From Alphaproteobacteria bacterium (lineage in GTDB: Bacteria; Pseudomonadota; Alphaproteobacteria; Caulobacterales; Hyphomonadaceae): DNA of 64,000 nt. The position numbers were made by a program, and so were the translations under genes. Below the pieces are notes generated by a model. It was not told the origin of the DNA. It saw nothing but the letters and a program-made list of their open reading frames with translations, and searched no databases. Each line of letters starts with the position of its first letter. Within the stretch, counting starts at the first letter, position 1. Location of the stretch: the NCBI GenBank assembly GCA_018827375.1, contig JAHJYW010000011.1, positions 35,530 through 99,529 of the forward strand, in the 5' to 3' direction. Below are positions 35,857 to 44,362 of this stretch, piece by piece.

Positions 35857-37200
35857 CTAAACGCCAGCTGGCTCCAGAGTCTCGTTGAAGCGGACGGGCT
35901 TGCCGCCGCCCTTTTGCGTGATCTCGCCATCGCGCATGACGAACTTGCCACGGATGATCGTCGCGACGGGCCAGCCGGTGGCTTCCATCCCGTCATAGGG
36001 GGTCCAGCCGCATTTGGCCTTGGCCCATTCATTCGTGATGGTTTCCTTGCGCTTCAGGTCGACGACCGTGAAGTCCGCGTCATAGCCTTCGGCGATGCGG
36101 CCCTTGTTGGCGATGCCGAAGACGCGCTGCGGCCCGGCGCTCGTCAGCTCGACAAAGCGCTGCAGGCTGAGCTTGCCATTGGCCACATGTGTGAGCATCA
36201 GCGGCACGAACGTCTGCACGCCCGGCATACCCGAAGGCGACGCGGGATAAGGCCGCTCTTTCTCTTCGCGCGTGTGCGGTGCGTGATCCGTTGCCAGCAC
36301 ATCGACGATCCCGGCATTGAGGGCGCGCCAGAGCGCATCCTGATGGCGCTGTTCGCGCACGGGCGGGTTCTGCTGGGCGAAGCCCTTCAGCCGCTCATAG
36401 CAATCGGGCGCCGCCAGTGTCAGGTGGTTCGGCAACACTTCGACCGACGCCACATCCTTGGCATCGCGCAGCAGCTCCATCTCTTCGGCCGTCGAGATAT
36501 GCAGCACATGGATGCGCTTGCCGGTCTTGCGCGCCAGCCGCAGCAGGCGCCGCGTCGAGCTGACGGCCGCTTCCACGTCGCGCACGACGATATGGCTCTG
36601 CCAGTCGCCCGGAACGGCGAGAGAACGGCGCTCTTCGAGGCGGTATTCGTCTTCCGAGTGGAAAGCCGCCCGGCGCTTGATCGCGCGCAGCACCGCTTCG
36701 ACACCTTCATCATCCTTGACCAGCAGGTCGCCCGTCGAGGCACCCATGAAGACCTTCACGCCGCAGCAGCCCTGCATCTGTTCCATCTCGGCCAACAGGT
36801 GCGGGTTGTCATTCGTCGCGCCAGCATAGAAGGCGTGGTCGACATCCATGCGGCCCTTGGCGCGGTTCAGCTTGTCGGTCAGCGCCGCCGGCGTGATGGT
36901 CGACGGATTGGTGTTCGGCATTTCGAACACGGCCGTCACACCGCCCAGCGCCGCAGAGCGCGCCTCGGTCTCGAGGTCGGCCTTGTATTCCAGCCCCGGC
37001 TCACGGAAGTGAACCTGGCTGTCGATCACGCCGGGCAATATGTGCAGGCCGGTCGCGTCATAGACTTTCCCGGCCTGGGACGCGTCGAACTTGCCGATCG
37101 CGACGATCTTCTCGCCATTGATCGCTACATCCACGTGTTCTTCGCCGCCGGGCGACACCACGGTGCCATTCTTCAGGATTAGGTCATATGTCTTGGTCAT
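35857..37200 (-). CDS. pyrC: Dihydroorotase (class I-type amidohydrolase)
   Basis: 447-residue zinc amidohydrolase of the cyclic amidohydrolase family; dihydroorotase closes carbamoyl aspartate to dihydroorotate in pyrimidine synthesis. Seen: DSQVHFREPGLEYKADLETE at residues 60-79, EMPNTNPSTITPAAL, HSEDEYRLEER, HVLHISTAEEMELLRDA and VLATDHAPHTREEKERPY. The first metal histidine of the usual D-x-H-x-H is glutamine here (Q62), with H64 kept. AAGGAGG precedes the ATG at 37200; the longer open frame to 37560 is antisense to bioY. An allantoinase-like assignment is less likely. Confidence 0.85.
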   Translation of the reverse strand: MTKTYDLILKNGTVVSPGGEEHVDVAINGEKIVAIGKFDASQAGKVYDATGLHILPGVIDSQVHFREPGLEYKADLETEARSAALGGVTAVFEMPNTNPSTITPAALTDKLNRAKGRMDVDHAFYAGATNDNPHLLAEMEQMQGCCGVKVFMGASTGDLLVKDDEGVEAVLRAIKRRAAFHSEDEYRLEERRSLAVPGDWQSHIVVRDVEAAVSSTRRLLRLARKTGKRIHVLHISTAEEMELLRDAKDVASVEVLPNHLTLAAPDCYERLKGFAQQNPPVREQRHQDALWRALNAGIVDVLATDHAPHTREEKERPYPASPSGMPGVQTFVPLMLTHVANGKLSLQRFVELTSAGPQRVFGIANKGRIAEGYDADFTVVDLKRKETITNEWAKAKCGWTPYDGMEATGWPVATIIRGKFVMRDGEITQKGGGKPVRFNETLEPAGV

Positions 37201-37312
37201 GGCCTCCTTATGCTCCTGTGCGCCGGGCCTGTCATCCCGTGACGCTGCCGCAATGCTTGACCTCGTCCCTGCTGCACCGCACAACCGCCACTTATCAGCT
37301 ACAGGACCACCC

Positions 37313-37873
37313 ATGAAACATGCCGCGCCCCGCGCTTTCGCCCATCCTGCCCTGCGTCCACTGGTGATCGGCGCCCTCGGCGTCGCGGCCCTGACGGCAT
37401 CTTCCTGGATTTCCGTGCCGATGTATCCGGTGCCGATGACGCTGCAGACCATGACCGTCCTGCTGCTGGGCGCCCTGTTCGGCCCGCGCATGGGCGCCGC
37501 CATGGTCCTTTCATGGCTGGCCCTTTCCTTCACCGGCGCGCCGGTTCTGGCTGACGGCAAGTCCGGGCTTCTCGCCTTTGCAGGCCCGACGGCTGGCTAT
37601 CTGGCCGCCTTCCCGATTGCCGCTTTCCTCGCCGGTTACCTGCCAAAGGGCGACCGGATCGGTGCTCACGCACTGCGCCTTGCCGGTTTCCTCGGCCTTC
37701 ACGGGCTTATCCTCGGCCTCGGCGCAGCCTGGCTTTCGGGCTTTGTCGGCGCTGAAACAGCAGTCGTTGCAGGCGTTGTGCCCTTCCTGATCGGCTCGGT
37801 CCTGAAAAGCGGCCTCGCCACCGGTCTCTACGCAGCATGGAAAGGCGCAGACAAAGCGGGCGGGGCACACTAG
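37313..37873 (+). CDS. bioY: Biotin transporter BioY (ECF S-component)
   Basis: 186-residue membrane protein with six predicted helices, the biotin-binding S-component of an ECF transporter. The family core is seen: ISVPMYPVPMTLQTMTVLLLG near residues 30-50 (first 20 shown), followed by the LFGPRMGAA turn, GAPVLADGKSGLLAFAGPT and AGYLAAFPIAAFLAGYL. BioY can act without its ATPase partners. ATG 37313 is used although the frame is open upstream. It is divergent from dihydroorotase and lies 9 nt before ygfZ. Confidence 0.9.
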   Translation: MKHAAPRAFAHPALRPLVIGALGVAALTASSWISVPMYPVPMTLQTMTVLLLGALFGPRMGAAMVLSWLALSFTGAPVLADGKSGLLAFAGPTAGYLAAFPIAAFLAGYLPKGDRIGAHALRLAGFLGLHGLILGLGAAWLSGFVGAETAVVAGVVPFLIGSVLKSGLATGLYAAWKGADKAGGAH

Positions 37874-37882
37874 ATTACCATC

Positions 37883-38692
37883 ATGTCCAAACGCGCCCTG
37901 CCTGATCGCTCCATCATTCGCCTGTCCGGCCCGGACATGCTCGCCCTGATGGAACGCACCGTCACCAACTCGGTCGACAACTGGAACACTGGCGAAATGC
38001 GCTACGGCGCGCTGCTCACCCCGCAGGGCAAGATCATCGCCGACTATCTGGCCATGCTCTCGCTCGAGAACATCTATCTCGATGTGCACAGCCACGCGGC
38101 TGACGAACTGGAAAAGCGGCTGAAGCTGTTCCGCCTGCGCTCCGAAGTCGAGATCGACCGCCTCACGGATGATGTCGTCACCGAAGGCAGCTGGGTCGAC
38201 GTGCGCTCCACGAGCCTGCCGCACCGCGCCATTTCGCCAGCGGCAGAGATCGGTGTCGAGATGTCCTACGAGGAATGGCACAAGACGCGCATCGCCGCCG
38301 GCGTGCCCGAATGGGGCGCGGACTATCGCAGCTCGGAAGTGTTCCCCACCGACGTGAACCTCGATGTGATGGGCGGGATCGACTACAAAAAGGGCTGCTT
38401 CGTTGGCCAGGAAGTCGCCAGCCGCATGAAGCGCAAGGCCAAAGTGCGCAAGCGCACGCTGCCCGTGCGCGGCGAAGGCCTGAAGCGCGGCGCGGATATC
38501 CTCGCAGGATCGTCCATCGGGAACGTCACAAGCGTGTCCGGCGAAATGGGCCTCGCCCTGATCCGCACGGACCGGATGGTCCAGGCCGATGCGGCCGGCA
38601 AGGCGTTCACCTGCGGCGGTCGTCCGGTCACAATTGACCGGCCAGAATGGCTCAAGATGGAATTGATTGCACTCACGGCGGCCAATGACTGA
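37883..38692 (+). CDS. ygfZ: YgfZ/GcvT-domain folate-binding protein
   Basis: 269-residue protein of the YgfZ family (IbaG57 homologues in eukaryotes), which uses tetrahydrofolate to support a subset of iron-sulfur enzymes. The signature KGCFVGQE is at residues 170-177 with the essential cysteine. N-terminal domain begins LPDRSIIRLSGPDMLALMER and includes RYGALLTPQGKIIADYLAM, the folate-fold core. Its 3' end overlaps the tag gene by 8 nt. Confidence 0.93.
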   Translation: MSKRALPDRSIIRLSGPDMLALMERTVTNSVDNWNTGEMRYGALLTPQGKIIADYLAMLSLENIYLDVHSHAADELEKRLKLFRLRSEVEIDRLTDDVVTEGSWVDVRSTSLPHRAISPAAEIGVEMSYEEWHKTRIAAGVPEWGADYRSSEVFPTDVNLDVMGGIDYKKGCFVGQEVASRMKRKAKVRKRTLPVRGEGLKRGADILAGSSIGNVTSVSGEMGLALIRTDRMVQADAAGKAFTCGGRPVTIDRPEWLKMELIALTAAND

Positions 38693-39263
38693 CGCACCCT
38701 ATTGCGGCTGGGCGCCGATGAACGACGCGCTCTATCGCGGCTATCATGACGAAGAATGGGGCGTGCAGGAGCACGACAGCCGGGCGCTTTGGGAAAAGCT
38801 GCAACTCGACGGCATGCAGGCTGGCCTCTCGTGGATCACCATCCTGCGCAAGCGCGACTCGATCCGTGAGGAGTTTGACGGGTTCGATCCCGAATGCCTC
38901 GTGCGCTGGACGCCTGCGCGCATCGAAAAAGCCCTCCAGAATCCCGGAATCATCCGCAGCCCCAAGAAGATTGAGGCAACCATCGGCAATGCCCGCGCCT
39001 ATCTGGACATGGCCGCAGCAGGCGAAGACTTCTCCGCCTATTGCTGGAACTGGGTCGGCGGAGCGCCAATCGTGAACAGCTGGACCGATTTCCGCAAGGC
39101 GCCCACGTTCACGGACTGGTCGACCGCCATGTCAAAGGATCTCAAGAAGCGAGGCTTCAAGTTCGTCGGACCAACGATTGTCTATGCCTGGGCACAGGCC
39201 GTTGGCATGGTGAACGATCATGAGATACACTGTCCCCGACATCAGGCTGTGCAAGGGATATGA
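38685..39263 (+). CDS. tag: DNA-3-methyladenine glycosylase I
   Basis: 192-residue base-excision enzyme that removes 3-methyladenine. The HhH-type Tag fold is seen from YCGWAPMNDALYRGYHDEEW (zinc ligands Cys7 and His21), through DGMQAGLSWITILRKRDSIR, to GFKFVGPTIVYAWAQAVGMV and VNDHEIHCPRH (third and fourth zinc ligands). All features of the zinc-bearing Tag family are intact. It overlaps ygfZ by 8 nt and is followed 1 nt later by a lipoprotein gene. Confidence 0.95.
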   Translation: MTDAPYCGWAPMNDALYRGYHDEEWGVQEHDSRALWEKLQLDGMQAGLSWITILRKRDSIREEFDGFDPECLVRWTPARIEKALQNPGIIRSPKKIEATIGNARAYLDMAAAGEDFSAYCWNWVGGAPIVNSWTDFRKAPTFTDWSTAMSKDLKKRGFKFVGPTIVYAWAQAVGMVNDHEIHCPRHQAVQGI

Positions 39264-39264
39264 C

Positions 39265-39471
39265 ATGCGTTTGGCAATCCTGATTCTTCCGGCACTCCTG
39301 CTCGCGGCCTGCGTGACGAACGACACATCGGCCGGCCGGGAAGGTACCGACTGCAGCCTGATTGATTCGCCAGCGGACGAGGCGGCCTGCCGCGCCTATG
39401 AAAAGACCCAGGCGCAGGATTCCGAAGCGGCAAAAGCCAAAAAACCTTCGGACATTGCGACAGACCACTGA
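39265..39471 (+). CDS. Small predicted lipoprotein
   Basis: 68-residue protein with signal MRLAILILPALLLAAC; the lipobox LLAAC puts the lipidated cysteine at residue 16. The mature part has two further cysteines (GTDCSLIDSPADEAACRAY) and an Ala/Lys/Asp-rich tail (EKTQAQDSEAAKAKKPSD). GCAAGGA-like sequence lies upstream of the ATG. The frame extends to 39220 inside tag. No known family. A second lipoprotein of similar kind follows in the same direction. Confidence 0.7.
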   Translation: MRLAILILPALLLAACVTNDTSAGREGTDCSLIDSPADEAACRAYEKTQAQDSEAAKAKKPSDIATDH

Positions 39472-39515
39472 GCGGCGATTCCAGTCCGCTTTGACCTCAA
39501 CCCCGTGGAGCCAAA

Positions 39516-39830
39516 ATGAAAAACGCCCTTATCCTGACTGCCCTCCTGTCCGGGACGATGCTGCTCGGCGGCTGCGCTTCCAACGCGGCTGCGAAAGAAC
39601 GCCAGCAGATTGCCTGGTCGCGCTGCGCCAGCTCACCCGGCCCCGTCGCCCGCGAGTCCTGCGTCACCACACAACTTGCGCTGCTTGAAGCCGCCGACCG
39701 CGCAGAAGCCGAAAGCCTAGCCGCGAAACAGCGCAGCTATGAAAACCGCGACGCCGAGCGCGAAGCCAGTGGCATGTCACCTGAAATGGCCCGCGGATCT
39801 TCCGATCCCGGCATCCAGCTGCCCCGCTAG
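39516..39830 (+). CDS. Small predicted lipoprotein
   Basis: 104-residue protein with signal MKNALILTALLSGTMLLGGC; lipobox cysteine at residue 20. The mature part has a short two-cysteine segment (WSRCASSPGPVARESCVTT) followed by a charged helix rich in Ala, Glu and Arg (LLEAADRAEAESLAAK) that looks coiled-coil. It lies 44 nt after the previous lipoprotein gene. The pairing of a lipobox with a short C-x(n)-C mature region recurs in both. No function assigned. Confidence 0.72.
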   Translation: MKNALILTALLSGTMLLGGCASNAAAKERQQIAWSRCASSPGPVARESCVTTQLALLEAADRAEAESLAAKQRSYENRDAEREASGMSPEMARGSSDPGIQLPR

Positions 39831-39932
39831 CGACCTGCACCTCTTCTCTCGACCAGATGCGCAACGCAGGTTACAGCAAATGCATTGAAATACACGAGGT
39901 GCGGTTTTCACCGCACGCTTGCTGAGGGCAGT

Positions 39933-41054
39933 ATGAAAACAGCAGTGATATCGGCGACAGGCCTCTGGACGCCCCCGCAATCGATTTCCAATGAAGAACT
40001 CGTTGAGAGCTACAACGCGTGGGCGGACAATTGGAATATTGCCTATGCCACCGACATCGCCGATGGCGCCGTTGAGCCCAAGACCCATTCTTCCGTCGAG
40101 TTCATCGAGAAGGCCTCGGGCATCAAGTCGCGCCATGTGATTGACAAGGAAGGCGTGCTGGATCCGGGCGTCATGGCCCCCCGCATCCCGGAACGTGCAA
40201 ACGACCAGATCTCCGTCATGGCCGAAATGGCCGTTCATGCTGCACGCCAGGCGTTGGAACGCGCTGGACGCAAGCCGGAAGACGTCGATGCCGTCATCTG
40301 CGCCGCATCGAATATGCAGCGCGCCTATCCAGCCATGGCCGTCGAGGTTCAGGCCGCACTCGGCTGCAAGGGCTTTGCCTTCGACATGAACGTCGCCTGC
40401 TCCTCCGCCACGTTCGGCATCCAGACAGCAGCAGACTTCATCCGCAGTGGCAGCGCCAAATCGGTTCTCATGGTCAATCCGGAAATCTGTTCCGGACACC
40501 TGAACTTCACCGATCGCGACAGCCACTTCATCTTCGGGGACGTCGCCACGGCGGTCCTCGTCGAAGAAGAGAGCATTGCTCCGGCCGGTTACTGGAAAAT
40601 CCTCGGCACCAAACTGAAAACCGAGTTCTCAAACAACATCCGCAACAATTTCGGCTTCCTGAACCGCGCAGCGCCGGAAGGCGTCGGTTCGCCGGACAAG
40701 TTGTTCGTGCAGGAAGGCCGCAAGGTTTTCCGCGAAGTCGTGCCGATGGTGGCAACCATGATCGGCGAGCATCTCGGCGAGCTGGGCCTGGCGGGCACGG
40801 ACCTGCGTCGCATGTGGCTGCATCAGGCCAATGCCAACATGAACCGCCTGATCTCGTCAAAAGTGCTGGGGCGCGATGCGACGGATGATGAAAGCCCGAC
40901 CGTGCTCGACACCTATGCCAATACGTCGTCGGCCGGGTCGATCATCGCTTTCCACAAGCATTCGGGTGATTTCAAAGCGGGCGAAAAAGGCCTGATCTGC
41001 TCATTCGGCGCAGGCTATTCGGCGGGTACGGTATTGGTGGAGAAGACGGCCTGA
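39933..41054 (+). CDS. Beta-ketoacyl-ACP synthase III, beta-ketodecanoyl-ACP synthase type
   Basis: 373-residue thiolase-fold condensing enzyme. The catalytic triad is intact: Cys156 in NVACSSATFGIQ, His297 in WLHQANANMN and Asn330 in YANTSSAGSI. It is longer than canonical FabH (about 317) and its N-terminus (SNEELVESYNAW) and FIEKASGIKSRHVID block match the Pseudomonas type that condenses octanoyl-CoA with malonyl-ACP, feeding beta-oxidation products into fatty acid synthesis. The assignment to that subtype is from recalled family sequence and not a search. GAGGG precedes ATG 39933. The primary FabH is not in this window. Confidence 0.85.
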   Translation: MKTAVISATGLWTPPQSISNEELVESYNAWADNWNIAYATDIADGAVEPKTHSSVEFIEKASGIKSRHVIDKEGVLDPGVMAPRIPERANDQISVMAEMAVHAARQALERAGRKPEDVDAVICAASNMQRAYPAMAVEVQAALGCKGFAFDMNVACSSATFGIQTAADFIRSGSAKSVLMVNPEICSGHLNFTDRDSHFIFGDVATAVLVEEESIAPAGYWKILGTKLKTEFSNNIRNNFGFLNRAAPEGVGSPDKLFVQEGRKVFREVVPMVATMIGEHLGELGLAGTDLRRMWLHQANANMNRLISSKVLGRDATDDESPTVLDTYANTSSAGSIIAFHKHSGDFKAGEKGLICSFGAGYSAGTVLVEKTA

Positions 41055-41072
41055 GGCGCGAGCGCCCCCGCG

Positions 41073-41222
41073 CTATTCTTCCAGGTCTTCGGCAAACATG
41101 TCGCCCCAGAGGGCGCGGCGGCTGGCACGCGCCGCTTCAACAACCATGATAATACAGCCCCCAAGCAATACGCAGAATGGCAGCGTCTGGCCCGAAACGA
41201 ACTGTGTCATCATGTCGATCAT
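41073..41222 (-). CDS. Small membrane protein of 49 residues (candidate)
   Basis: A short ORF on the minus strand encodes a peptide starting MIDMMTQFVSGQ, with one hydrophobic helix LPFCVLLGGCIIMVVEA at about residues 14-30, then a basic RASRRALWGD and an acidic tail AEDLEE. AGGACAAG lies 4 nt before the ATG. The N-out/C-in charge pattern fits a single-pass small membrane protein. It occupies the gap between the KAS III gene (convergent) and the divergent HD/NadQ operon. No family is recognised; the call rests on composition and ribosome site only. Confidence 0.5.
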   Translation of the reverse strand: MIDMMTQFVSGQTLPFCVLLGGCIIMVVEAARASRRALWGDMFAEDLEE

Positions 41223-41398
41223 GTCTTGTCCTAGGTCTGGCCGCATCTGACTTGCGCGGTCTCTTGCTGGTGTTGCAACCCTTATGCCGGAAAGGCCTTA
41301 ACACTGCATTCTTGGAACGGGGCAGAAATGGGGTCAGTTTGTAACCGTATCGCCTCCGTTTCTTTACCCTTGCTACCAATAGATTAAGGTTGGCCCCG

Positions 41399-42025
41399 AT
41401 GAGCACTCCCGTGAAGCGTTCTGTTAAGCCTCCACGCGTCTGGCAGCGCATGCTGTCGGGCCGACGGCTGGACCTTGCCCACCCTTCGCCCGTTGATGTG
41501 GAAATCGAGGACATTGCCCATGGCCTGGCCCGCGTTGCCCGCTGGAACGGACAGACAAAGGGCGGTCATGCCTTTTCCGTGGCCGAGCACTCCGTCATCG
41601 TGGAAGACATATGCCACGCACTGGAGCCCGGCCTTAATCCCCGCGACCGCCTGACGGCCCTGCTGCACGACAGCCCGGAATACGTGATCGGCGACATGAT
41701 TTCGCCCTTCAAGGCGCTGCTGGGCGAGAGCTACAAGTCGATCGAGGCGCGCCTGCAGGAGGCCATTCACATCCGGTTCGAACTGGCGCCCGTGACACCG
41801 CAGCGCCTGAAGAAACTGATCAAGCGCGCCGACCATATCTCGGCCTGGTTCGAGGCGGTCCAGCTGGCCGGGTTTTCGGAGAACGAAGCCAACAAGCTGT
41901 TTGGTAAGCCGCCGGAGGGCATAAGCCTGAAACTGAAGCCGCTCGCCGTTCCCGCAGCACAGGAAGCTTTCCTTGCGCGCTACAACCAGTTGCACCATGG
42001 TTTTGAAATGAGCCAGCGCCGATGA
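41399..42025 (+). CDS. HD-domain hydrolase (YfbR-like)
   Basis: 208-residue metal-dependent HD phosphohydrolase. The metal ligands are seen as HAFSVAEHSVIVEDICHA (H...H) and ALLHDSPEYVIGDMISPF (HD), with a last aspartate in LIKRADHISAWFEA. YfbR-type enzymes hydrolyse 5'-deoxyribonucleotides. ATG 41399 is used; the open frame starts at 41390. It overlaps the NadQ-like gene by ATGA, so the two are co-translated; this conserved pairing suggests a role in nucleotide or NAD salvage. Confidence 0.85.
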   Translation: MSTPVKRSVKPPRVWQRMLSGRRLDLAHPSPVDVEIEDIAHGLARVARWNGQTKGGHAFSVAEHSVIVEDICHALEPGLNPRDRLTALLHDSPEYVIGDMISPFKALLGESYKSIEARLQEAIHIRFELAPVTPQRLKKLIKRADHISAWFEAVQLAGFSENEANKLFGKPPEGISLKLKPLAVPAAQEAFLARYNQLHHGFEMSQRR

Positions 42026-42966
42026 CCCTTTCCGTCCTGATCGGCCTTTCCGCGGTCATGGTCGCCGTTGATGATGGCGATCCGCTCGTGCTCATTACGC
42101 GCCGCGAGACAGGCGAGGACGCCCTGCCCTTTGGCCCGTTCGACCCGGAACGCCACCGCACATTCGACCTGTCGCTGCGCGGCTGGGTGCGCGAGCAGAC
42201 AGGTTTCGAGCTGGGGTATGTTGAGCAGCTCTACACATTTGGCGACAAGGACCGCGATACGCCCGAGGCCACGCTGGCCGATGCCCCGCCCGCCGCGCGG
42301 GTAATTTCGGTCGGCTATCTCGCGCTGATGCCGGACGCTGCGCCCGCCGGCGCCCCGTTCGAAGCGCGCTGGCAGGGCTGGTATCGCTATTTCCCGTGGG
42401 AAGACCATCGCAATGGCCGCCCCGGCATGATCGATGCCGAACTTGCGCCGCATCTCTACACATGGGCCGCAGGCAATCCCCAGCGCCTCGACCGCGCCCG
42501 CATCGCGTTCGGCCTTGATGGTGCGCGCTGGGTGGAAGAGCGTGTGCTGGAACGCTACGAGCTGCTCTATGAAGCAGGGCTGGTCGCCGAATGTGCGCGT
42601 GACGCCGGCCTGCCGCAGCCAGCCGTAACGCTCGGCGCACCGATGGCATCGGACCACCGCCGTATCCTCGCCACAGCACTCTCGCGCCTGCGCGGAAAGA
42701 TCAAGTACCGTCCGGTCGTGTTCGAGTTGCTGACAGAGCGGTTCACGCTGTCATCGCTGCAACGCGCTGTGGAAGGCATTCTCGGCTTGTCACTGCACAC
42801 GCAGAACTTCCGCCGTGCGCTGGACAAGACCGGCCTCGTTGAGGGCACAGGCCGCCTGGAGACCGGAACGGGCGGACGCCCGGCGGAGCTCTACGCTTTC
42901 CGCCGGGACTATGTCAGGGGCATTGCCGCCCCGGGCCTCGCGACACCGCGCAAAACCCAGGACTGA
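42022..42966 (+). CDS. nadQ: NadQ-type NAD regulator (Nudix-like plus winged helix)
   Basis: 314-residue transcription factor of the alphaproteobacterial NAD-regulator type. The N-terminal half (about 1-150) is a Nudix-like domain without a recognisable intact Nudix box (REQTGFELGYVEQLYTFG replaces it), and the C-terminal half (about 215-300) is a winged helix with ERFTLSSLQRAVEGILG and the wing TGTGGRPAELYAFR. Such proteins repress NAD synthesis genes and sense an NAD-related ligand. Co-translated with the HD hydrolase upstream. It abuts the convergent M16 gene with no spacer. Confidence 0.82.
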   Translation: MTLSVLIGLSAVMVAVDDGDPLVLITRRETGEDALPFGPFDPERHRTFDLSLRGWVREQTGFELGYVEQLYTFGDKDRDTPEATLADAPPAARVISVGYLALMPDAAPAGAPFEARWQGWYRYFPWEDHRNGRPGMIDAELAPHLYTWAAGNPQRLDRARIAFGLDGARWVEERVLERYELLYEAGLVAECARDAGLPQPAVTLGAPMASDHRRILATALSRLRGKIKYRPVVFELLTERFTLSSLQRAVEGILGLSLHTQNFRRALDKTGLVEGTGRLETGTGGRPAELYAFRRDYVRGIAAPGLATPRKTQD

Positions 42967-44361
42967 CTATTCAATGCCTTCCGGCTCACCTACGACGACA
43001 TAGGTGAACTTCTCCGGCGCGAGGTATGTCTTCGCCACCCGGTTCACATCGTCCAGCGTCACCGCATCAATGTTGGCATTGCGCGTATCGAAATAGTCGA
43101 TGCCGAGTTCCTGCTGCCGCACCGACATGATCTGGTCAGCAATCTTCGCATTTGAATCAAAGCCCAGCGGGTAAGAACCAGTGAGATAGGCCTTGGCATC
43201 GGACAGCTCTTCTTCCGTCATGCCATCGGCGACAAACTGGTTCAGCTCGTCATGGATGCCGGCCAGGAATTCGCCTGCGCTCTCGTTCTTCGTCTGGCCA
43301 CCGCCATTCCAAGTGTCGAGATGGTCGGAGGTGGAAAGCCCCGTGTAGATACCATAGGTCAGGCCCTTTTCGACGCGGAGCGTCTTCATCAGGCGGCTCT
43401 CGAAACCACCGCCGCCGACCGTGTAGTTCAGCACGTAGGCGGTGAAGAAGTCCGGGTCATGACGCTCAAGGCCCGGCGCTGAAAACGACACGAGGCTTTG
43501 CGGTTGCGGTAGGTCGACGATGATCGGCTCGGCTGGCGGCGGCGGCAGCGCGATGTCCGCCACAGGCGCGATTTCGCTCGTTTCCGGCAGGGTGCCGAAT
43601 GCCATGTCGACCATCGGTGCGAGTTCTTCCGGCGTCACGGCGCCCACGGCAGTTACCAGCAGGCGATCCTTGACCATCAGCTTGCGCATCTGTTCGCGGG
43701 CCAGCTCTGGCGTCAGGGCCGCGATGCTCTCCACGCTTGTCTGGCGAGCATAGGGATGGCCGGGATAGAGCGCATCTGTCATGGCCTTGCGGGCCAGCCA
43801 GTTGGCGCTTGTCTCACGCTGCTTGACGGCAATCAGGTTTTCGCGCTGGAAGCGCTCGAACGGACCGGCATCGAATCGCGGTTCGGCAAAGGCCGTCGCG
43901 ATAAGGCCCATGGCCTCGGTCGCATTCTCCTTCAGCATGGTCGCCGAACAGCTCGTCCAGTCATTGCCGGTGGAGCAGCCGAAGCTCATGTTCAGCTCTT
44001 CCATGCGCGTCTGGAAGCCAAGCGAATCAAGATCACCGGCGCCTTCATTCATGTTGTAGACGACCGAATCCGACAGGCCTTCCATGCCCTCGGGATCGGA
44101 TGTCTCGCCGCCCTTCCATGCCATTTCCACCGATACGATCGGGATCGACGGTTCGGACACGAGCCAGACGGACACACCGCCCGGCGTCACGAATTGCTGG
44201 ATCTCGACAAAATCGCCCTTGTGGACATCCACCTTCATGGCCGGTTCGGCCGCAGGTGTCTCAACGAGCGTCGCAGACGTCGTCTCGGTAACAGGCGCAG
44301 AGGTGCAGGCGGTCAGCACGAGCGCGCTGGCGGCGCCCATCATCAGCTTAAGGTAGGTCAT
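42967..44361 (-). CDS. M16-family protein lacking the zinc site (partner subunit), lipoprotein
   Basis: 464-residue M16 (insulinase) fold protein with a lipoprotein signal: MTYLKLMMGAASALVLTAC, cysteine at residue 19. The place of the HxxEH motif reads GLSDSVVYNMNEGAG, so the metal site is absent and the protein should be non-catalytic. The C-terminal half retains the M16 substrate-domain block (FESRLMKTLRVEKGLTYGI). GGAG precedes ATG 44361; the longer open frame to 44613 is antisense or out of frame to the upstream M16 gene. It starts 1 nt after that gene's stop, and the two likely form a mixed active/inactive pair in the envelope. Confidence 0.88.
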   Translation of the reverse strand: MTYLKLMMGAASALVLTACTSAPVTETTSATLVETPAAEPAMKVDVHKGDFVEIQQFVTPGGVSVWLVSEPSIPIVSVEMAWKGGETSDPEGMEGLSDSVVYNMNEGAGDLDSLGFQTRMEELNMSFGCSTGNDWTSCSATMLKENATEAMGLIATAFAEPRFDAGPFERFQRENLIAVKQRETSANWLARKAMTDALYPGHPYARQTSVESIAALTPELAREQMRKLMVKDRLLVTAVGAVTPEELAPMVDMAFGTLPETSEIAPVADIALPPPPAEPIIVDLPQPQSLVSFSAPGLERHDPDFFTAYVLNYTVGGGGFESRLMKTLRVEKGLTYGIYTGLSTSDHLDTWNGGGQTKNESAGEFLAGIHDELNQFVADGMTEEELSDAKAYLTGSYPLGFDSNAKIADQIMSVRQQELGIDYFDTRNANIDAVTLDDVNRVAKTYLAPEKFTYVVVGEPEGIE

Positions 44362-44362
44362 C

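Noticed and set aside
37201..37560. 120-codon N-terminal extension of dihydroorotase
   Set aside because: It is antisense to bioY and precedes a well-placed AAGGAGG and ATG at 37200.
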